A stretch of DNA of 38,016 nt, from contig CAZFVM010000003.1 in the NCBI GenBank assembly GCA_964522305.1, positions 1 through 38,016 on the forward strand, written 5' to 3'. The position numbers and the translations under genes were made by a program. Below, piece by piece: positions 8,033 to 16,773 of the stretch. Each line of letters begins with the position of its first letter. Within the stretch, counting starts at the first letter, position 1. The notes below the pieces were generated by a model. The model ran no database searches, was not told where the DNA came from, and worked only from the letters and a program-made list of their open reading frames with translations. The DNA comes from UBA1049 sp964522305 (GTDB taxonomy: Bacteria; Bacillota; Clostridia; Oscillospirales; CAG-382).

Positions 8033-9760
8033 TTATGCTTTGTTAATCTCGGGCATCCCGGAGTCCACATAGGCGGTTTTGTTCTGTGTAAAAATTACGA
8101 AACCCGGAGGGGAGCCTGTGGGTCTCTTTACATTCATCACTTGGGTGTAATCCACGGGTATGGTACCGCTCTCCCGCTTCTGGGAGTAATAGGCTGCCAC
8201 CATCGCCGCTTGGGTGATGTCCAAATCCTCCGGGGTTTTGCCCTCGGTATGCAAAACCACATGGGAGCCGTGGAACCCTTTTACGTGAAACCATATATCC
8301 CTCTTGTCTGCACGGGATACTATCCTGTCGTTTTCTTTGTTGTTTCTGCCTACCGAGAGGTAAAACCCTCCCGCGGTTACAAACTCCAACGGCTTTGCCG
8401 ATTGGTGTTTCTTCTTTTTGTCCCGACGCTTTGTCCTTATATAGCCGGTTTCTGTCAGTTCTTGCCGTATCTCTGTAAGCTCCGACACCTCTGTGGCGCG
8501 GTTGACAAAATCCAAAACCCGCTCCATATACAAAATCTCCCCTTGGGCTTTTTGTATCTGCTCTCTCAGTATTCCCCGAGAGGTCTTTAGCTTTGTGTAT
8601 CTCGTGTAGTATTTCTTTGCGTTGTTCGCCGGGGTGAGTCTGGGGTCCAGGGGTATAACCACCTCTCGGTCGATCTCATAATCCCAGACCGTCGCTTGGT
8701 CCTCCCCTTGTTTTAGCCTGTAAAGATTGGCGGTCAACAAGTCCCCTTTCTTCTTATACTCCTCGTCGGTATAGCTCTCTCGGAGTTGCTCTTGCTGCAA
8801 GACTATCTTCTTTGTAAGCCTTGCCTTTGTGTTGGTTATAACCTTTAGTATATCCTCCCCGTGCCGCTTTAGGGCGGAGGATTCCGAGCGGTGTTGATAA
8901 AAATGCTCCTGTAACTCCGACAGGGATTGCTTGCTTACCGATTGATAGATATGCTCGTACTGAGTAAGAGCGGTAAAGGAATAATCCACCCCCGCTCCTT
9001 GCTCGTCGATTATCATAACCGGGGTGTACTCCCCGACCTGCATACTTTGCAAAAATCGAGAAAGCTCGGCATATAGCTTGTCTAAGTTTAAGTCCTTTAG
9101 AGTAGCATCCGTGTCTTTACAGGTCCTGTATACCAGCTCCCGGGCGATAAGGGGGGAAAAAGAAAAGAAATTACTCACCAAGAAAGACTCTGCCTTTTTT
9201 TCTTTGTTTTCCTCCGCTTTTGTTATAAAGCTCTCTTTGCTCTCCAAAGCTTGCTCTAAGGGGACCTTGTCCTGCAAGCGTGGGAACTCATACTTTATAT
9301 TAGGCAAAACCTGCCTTTCGGCGGTGATATCGGACAACGCCGATGCCCACAGGATTTTTTGCTCTTCGTCACAGAGGATAATATTGGAGTATCTCCCCAT
9401 CATCTCCACATATATGAATTTCTTGTTTTGGTATCCCATGGGGTCGTAGGCATCAAACTCAAACCTTATTATCCGCTCGTTATCTATACCGACAACCTCG
9501 ATAAGCCTCGCGTTTTTTAGATGCTTTCGGTATAGCATGGTGTTGTTGTCCGGGGTTTGGGGACGCAAGGGCACTTCGGAGGCTGCCGCTATAAACGGTG
9601 CCGAGGGTACGGCAGAAATAACCAAGTTAATCGGATCGCCCTTGTATAGGCACAGGCATAGATGGGCGGGGGAGATAAAGAAAAGCTTATCCACTCTTGC
9701 TCCCGCAAGAAGGTTAAGCTCTCGGGCTATTGCTTTGCAAAAAAATCCGTCAAACCCCAT
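8033..9760 (-). CDS. rqcH: NFACT protein, RqcH/Rqc2 homologue (FbpA family)
   Basis: RqcH binds the 50S subunit carrying a stalled nascent chain and recruits tRNA-Ala to add a C-terminal alanine tail that marks the chain for degradation. The 575-residue protein has an N-terminal NFACT-N domain (MGFDGFFCKAIARELN, YVEMMGRYSNIIL). Helical and coiled-coil regions run from about 270 to 440. The C-terminal NFACT-R block contains DIWFHVKGFHGSHVVL and ends with VNVKRPTGSPPGFV-like residues. I start at 9760 because AAAGGTGG lies five bases upstream. A further in-frame ATG at 9784 lies inside the Nif3 gene without a site. The two genes overlap by 11 bases, suggesting coupling. Confidence 0.93.
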   Translation of the reverse strand: MGFDGFFCKAIARELNLLAGARVDKLFFISPAHLCLCLYKGDPINLVISAVPSAPFIAAASEVPLRPQTPDNNTMLYRKHLKNARLIEVVGIDNERIIRFEFDAYDPMGYQNKKFIYVEMMGRYSNIILCDEEQKILWASALSDITAERQVLPNIKYEFPRLQDKVPLEQALESKESFITKAEENKEKKAESFLVSNFFSFSPLIARELVYRTCKDTDATLKDLNLDKLYAELSRFLQSMQVGEYTPVMIIDEQGAGVDYSFTALTQYEHIYQSVSKQSLSELQEHFYQHRSESSALKRHGEDILKVITNTKARLTKKIVLQQEQLRESYTDEEYKKKGDLLTANLYRLKQGEDQATVWDYEIDREVVIPLDPRLTPANNAKKYYTRYTKLKTSRGILREQIQKAQGEILYMERVLDFVNRATEVSELTEIRQELTETGYIRTKRRDKKKKHQSAKPLEFVTAGGFYLSVGRNNKENDRIVSRADKRDIWFHVKGFHGSHVVLHTEGKTPEDLDITQAAMVAAYYSQKRESGTIPVDYTQVMNVKRPTGSPPGFVIFTQNKTAYVDSGMPEINKA

Positions 9761-10526
9761 ATTCCACCTTTGGGTCAAACCCAAAAACTTCTACTCTCAG
9801 ACCCGGAAACCTCGAGGTCAGCACTTCTTTTATCTTAGGCAAAATCACTGCTTCGGTGGCATGATGGGTGGCACAAACCAAGTTTAGCCCCAGTTGCCTC
9901 GCCTCTATCATGGCGGAGTGGGTGACCTCGCCGGTAAGGTAAGTGTCTGCCCCCGTCTCTGCAACCCGGGTCAAAAAGCTCTTCCCCGAGCCTCCCACCA
10001 CCGCTATCTTTTTTACCCTGTCTGTGGATTTGACCCCATAGATAATGTCGGTGTTTAACTTATCTTTTATCTCTTGTACAAACTCCGAATAGGTCTTTTG
10101 GGTGCGGGTATACCCTATGGTTATCCCCGGATAGGGGGAGTCCAAGTCTTGTAACCCTACCGACTGAGCCAGAGTGTCCGATACTCCGCCTTTGGCGTTA
10201 TCCAGTCTGGTGTGGAAGGACATAACCGAAATATCCTGCTTTATGCAATCAATAATCCGCCCGCCATAGGGGTCGTCCGCCCGGATAGATGACAGAGGAT
10301 CGTATATCAGGGGGTGATGGGTAATAATAAGCTGAGCGGAGATGTCCTTCGCCTTTTGTATAGCCGGGGCAGTGGCATCCAAAGCTATAAGCACCGAGTC
10401 TATGCGCTGGTTGTCGGAAATGCAGATATCAATTCCGTCGTTGTCCCAGGGCTCGGAGTCTTCCTCGCGCCAAAGCTCGTCTAAATACGCTTTTATCTTA
10501 TATAGCTCTGTGTATTGTTCCGTCAC
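9750..10526 (-). CDS. Nif3-like dinuclear metal centre protein
   Basis: A 258-residue member of the Nif3/YbgI/YqfO family, hexameric proteins with a two-metal site and often annotated as GTP cyclohydrolase I type 2-like. Metal-ligand blocks are visible: QLIITHHPLIYDP, SFHTRLDNAKGGVSDTLA, and GEVTHSAMIEARQLGLNLV followed by THHATE. The inserted PII-like domain seen in longer YqfO proteins is absent. The true function is not established for the family. The start is GTG with GGGAGG about ten bases upstream. The stop codon overlaps the start of the RqcH gene. Confidence 0.9.
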   Translation of the reverse strand: MTEQYTELYKIKAYLDELWREEDSEPWDNDGIDICISDNQRIDSVLIALDATAPAIQKAKDISAQLIITHHPLIYDPLSSIRADDPYGGRIIDCIKQDISVMSFHTRLDNAKGGVSDTLAQSVGLQDLDSPYPGITIGYTRTQKTYSEFVQEIKDKLNTDIIYGVKSTDRVKKIAVVGGSGKSFLTRVAETGADTYLTGEVTHSAMIEARQLGLNLVCATHHATEAVILPKIKEVLTSRFPGLRVEVFGFDPKVEYGV

Positions 10527-10568
10527 TTTTTTTGTACCCTCCCTCTTTTTTAATTGAAGTCGTAGGTT

Positions 10569-11531
10569 TTAGAACTCAAAAAACGCCTTTGTCTTGTCGT
10601 ATATCCCTTTTGCGTTGAGGTTGTAGTGGTTGAGTAAATCCCCTGCGGCTCCGCTTATACCGAACTCGTCTTCGGTGCCTATCCGCAATACCTTTGTGGG
10701 GCAATGCTCTGCCGTCACCTCGCAAACCGCGCTGCCCAGCCCGCCGATTATCGTGTGTTCCTCAACGGTGACCACCCTCTTTGTCTTGCAGGCGTATTTT
10801 AGAATAATGTCTTTGTCTATGGGCTTGATGGTATGGATATTCACCACCGCAGCGCTGATGTTGTCTGCCGCCAGCAGCTCTCTCGCTTCCAAAGCGGCTG
10901 CGTTCATAATCCCTGTGGCAAAGATAACCACATCCGTTCCGTCGGCAAGGACAATCCCTTTGCCCATGGTAAAGACATATTTTTCTTTGTCAAAAATCAC
11001 GGGAACGGCAAACCTGCCCAACCGCATATACACCGGGCCTTCGTAGTTTAACACAGACTCTACCGCAGCGTATGCTTCGGTGGCGTCTGCCGGGTTTATT
11101 ATTGTCATGTTTGGCATGGACCTAATCAATGCCAAGTCCTCACTGAATTGATGGGAGGCTCCGTCCTCGCCCACGGTTATTCCCGCATGGGAGGCGCATA
11201 CCTTGACATTAAGCTTGGGATTTGCTATGGAGTTGCGAACCTGCTCGTAGGCACGACCCACGGCGAACATGGCGAAGGATGAGGCGAATACCGGCACTCC
11301 GGTGGAGGCTATCCCCGCAGCGGTAGAAATCATATTGCCCTCGGCTATACCGCAGTTGATAAATCTGTCGGGAAACTTGTTGCCGAACATGGCGGTTTGG
11401 GTAGAGCCGGAGAGGTCCGCGTCTAATACAAAGAAGTCATACTTTTCTCCCAGGTCAGCCAAGGCTTTGCCGTATGCCACTCGGGTGGCTATTCTCTCTG
11501 AGGATTTTTCCTTCAATATAAAATCAACCAT
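10569..11531 (-). CDS. Transketolase, C-terminal subunit
   Basis: This is the pyrimidine-binding and C-terminal half of a split transketolase (320 residues). It carries out two-carbon transfer in the non-oxidative pentose phosphate pathway together with the N-terminal subunit. Family blocks are RVAYGKALADLGEKYDFFVLDADL, shortened here to its visible core VLDADLSGST, then FINCGIAEGNMIS, with the catalytic Glu of the Pyr domain, and ASHAGITVGEDGASHQ. The C-terminal regulatory domain runs from about residue 190. GGGAGG precedes the ATG. The start overlaps the end of the N-terminal subunit gene by 8 bases. Split transketolases are common in Clostridia. Confidence 0.93.
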   Translation of the reverse strand: MVDFILKEKSSERIATRVAYGKALADLGEKYDFFVLDADLSGSTQTAMFGNKFPDRFINCGIAEGNMISTAAGIASTGVPVFASSFAMFAVGRAYEQVRNSIANPKLNVKVCASHAGITVGEDGASHQFSEDLALIRSMPNMTIINPADATEAYAAVESVLNYEGPVYMRLGRFAVPVIFDKEKYVFTMGKGIVLADGTDVVIFATGIMNAAALEARELLAADNISAAVVNIHTIKPIDKDIILKYACKTKRVVTVEEHTIIGGLGSAVCEVTAEHCPTKVLRIGTEDEFGISGAAGDLLNHYNLNAKGIYDKTKAFFEF

Positions 11532-12378
11532 TTTTTCTCGCCTCCCTTGCTTTTTCCAACGCCTGTGTAAGTTCTGCCACAGCTATTTCATACTCTTCTT
11601 TGTTAGGGGCTTTACCGTGCCAACCTGCCACGTTTTCCATATAAGAAACTCCTTTTCCTTTGGTGGTACCGGCTATTATAAGGTTTGGTTTTTGAGAGGC
11701 ATACGCCTTGCTTGTGGCTACTTCTATCTGCTTGAAGTCGTGCCCGTCTATTATCTGAACATACCAGCCAAAAGCGGAGAACTTCTCATCTAAGGGCAGC
11801 GGGTTCATTATGTCCCGCACATCTCCGTCTATCTGCAGGTAGTTTAGATCCAAAAAGGCTATCAGGTTGTTGAGCTTGTAATGACCGGCGAACATAGCCG
11901 CCTCCCAGACCTGCCCTTCCTGGGTTTCTCCGTCCCCCAGCATGGCAAACACTTTGTAGTCCTCACCTTTGACCTTCCCCTTGATCGCCATTCCGCAGGC
12001 AGCGGAAATCCCCTGACCCAAAGAGCCGGTGGACATATCCACCCCGGGTAGCCTGTTCATATCCGGGTGGCCTTGGAGTCGGCTTCCTATCTTGCGGAAG
12101 GTGGTCATTTCTTCCTTTGGGAAAAATCCCTTTAGAGCTAAAGCTGCGTATAACGCCGGGCAAGCGTGACCCTTGGAGAGGACAAATCTGTCCCTATCCG
12201 GTTTTGACGGGTTTGCCGGGTCGATGTTCATTCTGTCAAAATAGAGATAAGCCATTATTTCGGCGATCGACAAGGAGCCCCCCGGGTGACCCGAGGCTGC
12301 GCTATAAACCGCTTGTACGATAAGGTAACGGATTTCTGCCGCAATTTCATCTAGGAAAAGTAGCTTTTCTCTGTTCAT
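11524..12378 (-). CDS. Transketolase, N-terminal (TPP-binding) subunit
   Basis: The 284-residue thiamine diphosphate-binding half of the split enzyme. The N-terminus SGHPGGSLSIAEIMAYL and the block RDRFVLSKGHACPALYAAL are classic. The TPP/Mg motif is GDGETQEGQVWEAAMFA followed by NLIAFLDLNYLQ. Full activity needs the downstream C-terminal subunit, whose gene overlaps it by 8 bases. GGAAG lies before the ATG. The 88-base gap upstream holds an inverted repeat described separately, and I see no consensus promoter there. Confidence 0.94.
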   Translation of the reverse strand: MNREKLLFLDEIAAEIRYLIVQAVYSAASGHPGGSLSIAEIMAYLYFDRMNIDPANPSKPDRDRFVLSKGHACPALYAALALKGFFPKEEMTTFRKIGSRLQGHPDMNRLPGVDMSTGSLGQGISAACGMAIKGKVKGEDYKVFAMLGDGETQEGQVWEAAMFAGHYKLNNLIAFLDLNYLQIDGDVRDIMNPLPLDEKFSAFGWYVQIIDGHDFKQIEVATSKAYASQKPNLIIAGTTKGKGVSYMENVAGWHGKAPNKEEYEIAVAELTQALEKAREARKNG

Positions 12379-12422
12379 ATAGGACTTCCATTTCTCCGGC
12401 TTTTGTATTTATATTTGTATTG

Positions 12423-12458
12423 GATTGTTCTCTTTGCCGGCGGAACAATCTTTTTTTT
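12423..12458 (+). terminator. Terminator facing against its neighbour genes
   Basis: A perfect 8-bp stem GATTGTTC (12423-12430) with GAACAATC (12443-12450) is followed on the plus strand by eight T (12451-12458). On the minus strand, the coding direction of both flanking genes, no T tract follows. So it should stop plus-strand (antisense) transcription and not the operon. Confidence 0.6.
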
Positions 12459-12466
12459 GTATAAAA

Positions 12467-13378
12467 TCAACCGCGTAGCTTTTCCAACACTTGGGAAAAG
12501 GACTCCGGTGGTTTGATGCTAAACTCCATTCTCTCTCCGGTGACGGGATGGATAAACTCTATGTGAGCGGCAAACAAACTCTGTCCCGAAAGGGAAAACA
12601 TGTTCTTTCTGTCACCGTATGTAATATCCCCGACTATCGGGTGTCCCTCGGAAGAAAGGTGAACCCTAATTTGATGGGTGCGTCCCGTTACCAACCTAAG
12701 TCTCAAATGGGTATATTCTCCAAACCGCTCGATCACCCAAAACAAGGTTTTTGCCTTCCTTGCCCTGCGGGTGGAGGTGGATATCTTCTTGCGGTTTACG
12801 GGGTGTCTCCCAAGGGGTTTGTCTATTTCACCTTGGTCTTCTTTTATGTTTCCCAAGACCAACGCTTGATATTCTCTTACAAAACTGCGGTCGACAATCT
12901 GAGCTGCCAGCGAGTGATGGGCTTGGTCGGTCTTTGCCACTACCATCAATCCGGAAGTGTCCTTGTCCAATCGATGGACTATCCCCGGTCTTGTCTCGTC
13001 GTTAACGGTGGATAAACTTCCCTCGCAATGATGCATCAATGCGTTTACCAGAGTGTCTTCGTAGTTGCCCGGTGCGGGGTGTACCACCATACCTTGAGGT
13101 TTGTTTATAACCAGCAAATGGTCGTCTTCGAATACTATGTCCAAAGGTAGGTCTTTTGCTGTCAGGTCAGGGCCCTTGGGCTCCGGGATTGTGACTTGAA
13201 GGGTTTCTTCCCCTTTTAGGATATGGTTCTTTGTTATGGATTTACCCTCTAAGGTTATCAAACCCGTGGTTATGAGTTCTTGTACAAATGAACGGCTTAA
13301 AGAAAGGGTGTCGGATAGATATTTATCTACCCTCACCCCTTTGTCGGATTTAAGGGTTTTAACAGTCTTTGTAACCAT
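12467..13378 (-). CDS. rluD: Pseudouridine synthase, RluA/RluD family
   Basis: A 303-residue RNA pseudouridine synthase, the likely equivalent of YlyB/RluD that modifies uridines in 23S rRNA. The N-terminal S4 RNA-binding domain spans about residues 12-75 (VDKYLSDTLSLSRSFVQELI). The catalytic domain has VINKPQGMVVHPAPGN and the signature GIVHRLDKDTSGLMVVAKT, whose Asp is the nucleophile. RLVTGRTHQIRVHLSSEGHPIVGD follows. It is separated by 6 bases from the end of lspA, the same arrangement as lspA-ylyB in Bacillus. Exact target positions cannot be read from the sequence. Confidence 0.93.
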   Translation of the reverse strand: MVTKTVKTLKSDKGVRVDKYLSDTLSLSRSFVQELITTGLITLEGKSITKNHILKGEETLQVTIPEPKGPDLTAKDLPLDIVFEDDHLLVINKPQGMVVHPAPGNYEDTLVNALMHHCEGSLSTVNDETRPGIVHRLDKDTSGLMVVAKTDQAHHSLAAQIVDRSFVREYQALVLGNIKEDQGEIDKPLGRHPVNRKKISTSTRRARKAKTLFWVIERFGEYTHLRLRLVTGRTHQIRVHLSSEGHPIVGDITYGDRKNMFSLSGQSLFAAHIEFIHPVTGERMEFSIKPPESFSQVLEKLRG

Positions 13379-13384
13379 TGCAAC

Positions 13385-13864
13385 CTAATTCTCCGGTTTT
13401 TGTTGGTCTTTTTTGTAGTAAAAAATCAGATATATCCCCAATATTATCGCTCCGAAGGTTATAAACATATCTGCCACATTGAATATGGCAAAGTTGACAA
13501 AAGAAAACTCAAAAAAGTCTATAACCGCACCCCTGAACACTCGGTCTATCATGTTGCCAACGCCGCCTCCCAAAATCAACGCCATGCTAATCTGAAGGGA
13601 GGGGTGAACCTCTCGGTATTTGATTAAAAAAACGATTATCCCGATTATCGCCACCGTGGACGCAACCATAAAGACCCAGCGGTTTTCCGCCAGCATACCA
13701 AAGGACGCCCCCTTGTTCTCGGTGTAGGTGAGGTCCATAAAATAGGGTATAAACCTTATATGCTCGCCGGGGGAAATATATGCCTTTGCCAAAAACTTTG
13801 TCCCTTGGTCCAAGACAATAACCCCCAGGGAGATTAAAAACGTCAATATACTACTTCTGCGCAT
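13385..13864 (-). CDS. lspA: Lipoprotein signal peptidase (signal peptidase II)
   Basis: A 159-residue aspartic protease with four transmembrane helices that cleaves the signal peptide of prolipoproteins before the lipid-modified cysteine. Family blocks are VLDQGTKFLAKAY, TYTENKGASFGML, GGGVGNMIDRVFRGAVIDF and FAIFNVADMFITFG. The two catalytic aspartates lie in the last two. The start ATG at 13864 lies inside ileS, giving a 22-base overlap with no obvious Shine-Dalgarno, so it probably depends on ileS translation. The three predicted lipoproteins in this window would be its substrates. Confidence 0.95.
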   Translation of the reverse strand: MRRSSILTFLISLGVIVLDQGTKFLAKAYISPGEHIRFIPYFMDLTYTENKGASFGMLAENRWVFMVASTVAIIGIIVFLIKYREVHPSLQISMALILGGGVGNMIDRVFRGAVIDFFEFSFVNFAIFNVADMFITFGAIILGIYLIFYYKKDQQKPEN

Positions 13865-16671
13865 CGTTTACATATGGGTTGGTCGTGATGATCGTAAATA
13901 ACATCCGTGAAAAAGGTCCAGCAACGAACACACTTCTCCCCTTCTGCAGGGGTTACCAACACTCCTATCCCGCTGTCGGTCTCGGTGAAGGCTTCTTTTG
14001 GAGGGGTTTGTGTCTTTAACTCCACCCCGCTTACAATAAAGATTGTCTTTAAGAGATCTTCGTTTTGGACAAACTCCTGCAGTGCAAGGTTGTCCTCGGA
14101 GCCGTAAATGGTCACCTTCGCTTCTAAGGACTTGCCTATAACCTTGCCCTCCCGTGCCAATTCCAAAGCTTTCATAACATCGTCCCGATATTTAAACAAC
14201 CTGTCGAAACGCGCCTCTTCGTCCGGGAACTCATATGCCGATTCGTACTTTGGCATTTGGTTATAAAATACACTTTCGGAGTTATCCTTCGCCAAGTGGC
14301 GGATAAAGCCCCAGCCTTCCTCTGCGGTAAAAGAGAGGATAGGTGCCAAAAGACGAATAAGGGAGTGGCTGATTAGATACATGGCGGTCTGAACGCTTCT
14401 GCGCTTCTTGTCCCCCAATGCTTCACAATAAAGCCGGTCCTTTGTTATGTCGATATATAGCTTGGATAAATCGATGGCGCAATAGTTGTGCACATCGTGA
14501 TAAATCATATGGAACTGGTAGTTGTCATATGCCTTTCGGGCTCTGCCTACCAACCCGTTGAGCTTTGCCAGCGCCCATTTGTCAAGGGGCAAGAGCTCAT
14601 CTGCCGGCAATAAATCATGGTTTGGATCAAAGTCGGTTTCCGGGTCCCCTAAGTTCCCGAGCAATATGCGAATGGTGTTGCGGATTTTGCGGTATATCTC
14701 GGAGAGTTGCTTTAGTATATCCTTGCTTATCCTCACATCGGTGGTGTATTCCACCGAAGAGACCCAAAGCCTCAGTACATCCGCTCCGTATTCTTTTACC
14801 ACATCCAAGGGTTCTACACCGTTACCCAAGGACTTGGACATCTTCTTGCCCTCGCCGTCCACGATCATACCGTGGGTGATGACGGATTTGTACGGTGCGA
14901 CTTCTCTGGTCGCCACACTGGTCAACAAAGAGGATTGGAACCATCCCCGATATTGGTCGTTGCCCTCGAGATAGGCATCTGCCGGGAAATGATGATCGGG
15001 AAAATCGTCTAACACATAGGCATAGGATGAGCCGGAGTCAAACCAGACATCCATGATATCCTGCTCAGCCCGTAGCTCTTTGCCCCCGCATTTGGGACAA
15101 AACGCTTCGTCCCCTAATATTTGTTCCGGGGTTTTGTTATACCAAGCTCCGGAGCCTTCCTGTTCTACCATTGCGGTTATTTTGTCTATGGTCTTGTTGT
15201 TTATAATCGGGTGATTACAGTCGGCACAATAAAATATAGGAATGGGTACCCCCCACTTCCTCTGGCGGGAAATACACCAATCCGCCCTGTCTCGTACCAT
15301 ATTTTCTATCCTTGCTTCTCCCCAGGCGGGTATCCATTTTACCGATTTTATCGCCTCGATTGCCTTTTCTTTGAAGCTGTCTATGGAGCAAAACCATTGC
15401 TCGGTGGCTCTAAAAAGGATAGGGGTCTTGCATCTCCAACAATGGGGATATTGGTGAACAATATGCTCTGTCCCCAACAAGTTGTCGCTGTCTTTAAGCG
15501 CTTTAAGTATGCTCTTGTTTGCTTTGTCCGTGGTCTGACCGGCGAACACACCCGCTTCTGCGGTCATGCGTCCCTTCTCGTCTACCGGTACCACCACCCC
15601 GAGCTCCGGATAGTTCTTTGCTACCTCAAAGTCTTCTACACCGTGGCCGGGAGCGGTATGGACACATCCCGTTCCGCTTTCTAAGGTTACATGGTCGCCC
15701 AGGATTACCAAGCTATCCCGCCCCATAAAAGGGTGGGCGGTAATCATTCTCTCCAGATCCTCTCCTCTAAACTCGGCTACAGCCTCAAGCTCCACCTCGG
15801 TTATCTTCCCAACCCCTTCGGCAAGCTCTGTCGCCATAACATAGTACTCGTCTTTTGCCTTGTTCTTGTATAGGGTGTAGGAGAACTCCCCGTTGAGACA
15901 GATTGCCAGGTTCCCCGGCAATGTCCATATGGTGGTGGTCCAGATTACGAAGTATACTTTGCCCCCATCCTTTGTGTGAGGGGCAAACAATCCCTTGTCG
16001 TCGGTAACCTCAAACTTTACAAAAACGCTGTCGTTTTCTTCGTCAAAATACTCTATCTCGGCTTCTGCCAAAGCGGTTTCGTCCTTGGGGCACCAATAAA
16101 CCGGCCTCAAGCCCTTATATATATGGCCCCTCTCCGCCATTTCACCAAAGATTCTAATCTGCTTGGCTTCGTAACGGGGCATTAAGGTCAGATAAGAGTT
16201 TTCCCAATCCCCTATTACCCCCAGTCGTTGCTGTTGTGTCATCTGGCGAGCCACGTTCTCCCGGGCAAACTCTTCGCATTTTTTGCGAAACTCGTTGAGA
16301 TCGGAATCTATGCCTTGTCCATGTTTTTTGAGCATCTGGTTTTCGATGGGCAACCCGTGGGTGTCCCAACCGTGTATATAAGGCGCCTTAAAACCTGCCA
16401 TGTTTTTGCTCTTGGTGATAAAGTCCTTTAGCAATTTGTTTAGAGCGTGGCCTATATGCATGTCTCCGTTGGCATAGGGAGGTCCGTCATGCAAAACAAA
16501 CAAGGGCTTGCCCTCGTTTGCTTTCATAATTCCGTGGTAAAGCCCTTGGGAATCCCACTTGGCTTTTATCTCGGGCTCCTTATTAGGTAGATTTGCCCTC
16601 ATCGGAAAATCCGTCGAGGGCAGATTCAGTGTATCTTTATAATCTGCGGGTCTTTTGCTTGCTGAGTCCAT
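13843..16671 (-). CDS. ileS: Isoleucyl-tRNA synthetase
   Basis: A class I aminoacyl-tRNA synthetase of 942 residues, the normal bacterial length. The HIGH signature is at residues 72-75 within PPYANGDMHIGHALNK. The KMSKS loop is near residue 610 (EGKKMSKSLGN). The editing domain lies between them (TAPGHGVEDFEVA). The C-terminus carries the zinc-binding cysteines CVRCW and CKRC, as in the eubacterial IleS1 type. It follows divIVA after 102 bases, as in Bacillus. No T-box leader is visible in that gap, although a possible alternative RNA structure is present and described separately. Confidence 0.97.
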   Translation of the reverse strand: MDSASKRPADYKDTLNLPSTDFPMRANLPNKEPEIKAKWDSQGLYHGIMKANEGKPLFVLHDGPPYANGDMHIGHALNKLLKDFITKSKNMAGFKAPYIHGWDTHGLPIENQMLKKHGQGIDSDLNEFRKKCEEFARENVARQMTQQQRLGVIGDWENSYLTLMPRYEAKQIRIFGEMAERGHIYKGLRPVYWCPKDETALAEAEIEYFDEENDSVFVKFEVTDDKGLFAPHTKDGGKVYFVIWTTTIWTLPGNLAICLNGEFSYTLYKNKAKDEYYVMATELAEGVGKITEVELEAVAEFRGEDLERMITAHPFMGRDSLVILGDHVTLESGTGCVHTAPGHGVEDFEVAKNYPELGVVVPVDEKGRMTAEAGVFAGQTTDKANKSILKALKDSDNLLGTEHIVHQYPHCWRCKTPILFRATEQWFCSIDSFKEKAIEAIKSVKWIPAWGEARIENMVRDRADWCISRQRKWGVPIPIFYCADCNHPIINNKTIDKITAMVEQEGSGAWYNKTPEQILGDEAFCPKCGGKELRAEQDIMDVWFDSGSSYAYVLDDFPDHHFPADAYLEGNDQYRGWFQSSLLTSVATREVAPYKSVITHGMIVDGEGKKMSKSLGNGVEPLDVVKEYGADVLRLWVSSVEYTTDVRISKDILKQLSEIYRKIRNTIRILLGNLGDPETDFDPNHDLLPADELLPLDKWALAKLNGLVGRARKAYDNYQFHMIYHDVHNYCAIDLSKLYIDITKDRLYCEALGDKKRRSVQTAMYLISHSLIRLLAPILSFTAEEGWGFIRHLAKDNSESVFYNQMPKYESAYEFPDEEARFDRLFKYRDDVMKALELAREGKVIGKSLEAKVTIYGSEDNLALQEFVQNEDLLKTIFIVSGVELKTQTPPKEAFTETDSGIGVLVTPAEGEKCVRCWTFFTDVIYDHHDQPICKRCAEVVY

Positions 16672-16681
16672 TTACATGTAT

Positions 16682-16758
16682 ACCGCCTACAAGCCATTGT
16701 TTTGTCCTGCTTTGCTCGGCTTATTGAGCGGTCTTCCTTTCTATCTATGAGATAAGCC
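16682..16758 (-). promoter_or_regulatory. Possible two-state RNA structure before ileS
   Basis: In the transcript, segment 16724-16718 (ATAAGCC) can pair with the earlier GGCTTAT at 16758-16752. It can instead pair with the later GGCTT at 16695-16691, extended by an outer ACCGC/GCGGT stem (16732-16728 with 16686-16682). The second form buries the AGGCGG next to the ileS start. The stems are short (5-7 bp), so this may be chance. Confidence 0.35.
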
Positions 16759-16773
16759 TTTTGTTCTAAAAAA

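Noticed and set aside
16672..16773. T-box leader for ileS
   Set aside because: The gap is only 102 bases and lacks the conserved T-box antiterminator sequence and an intrinsic terminator.
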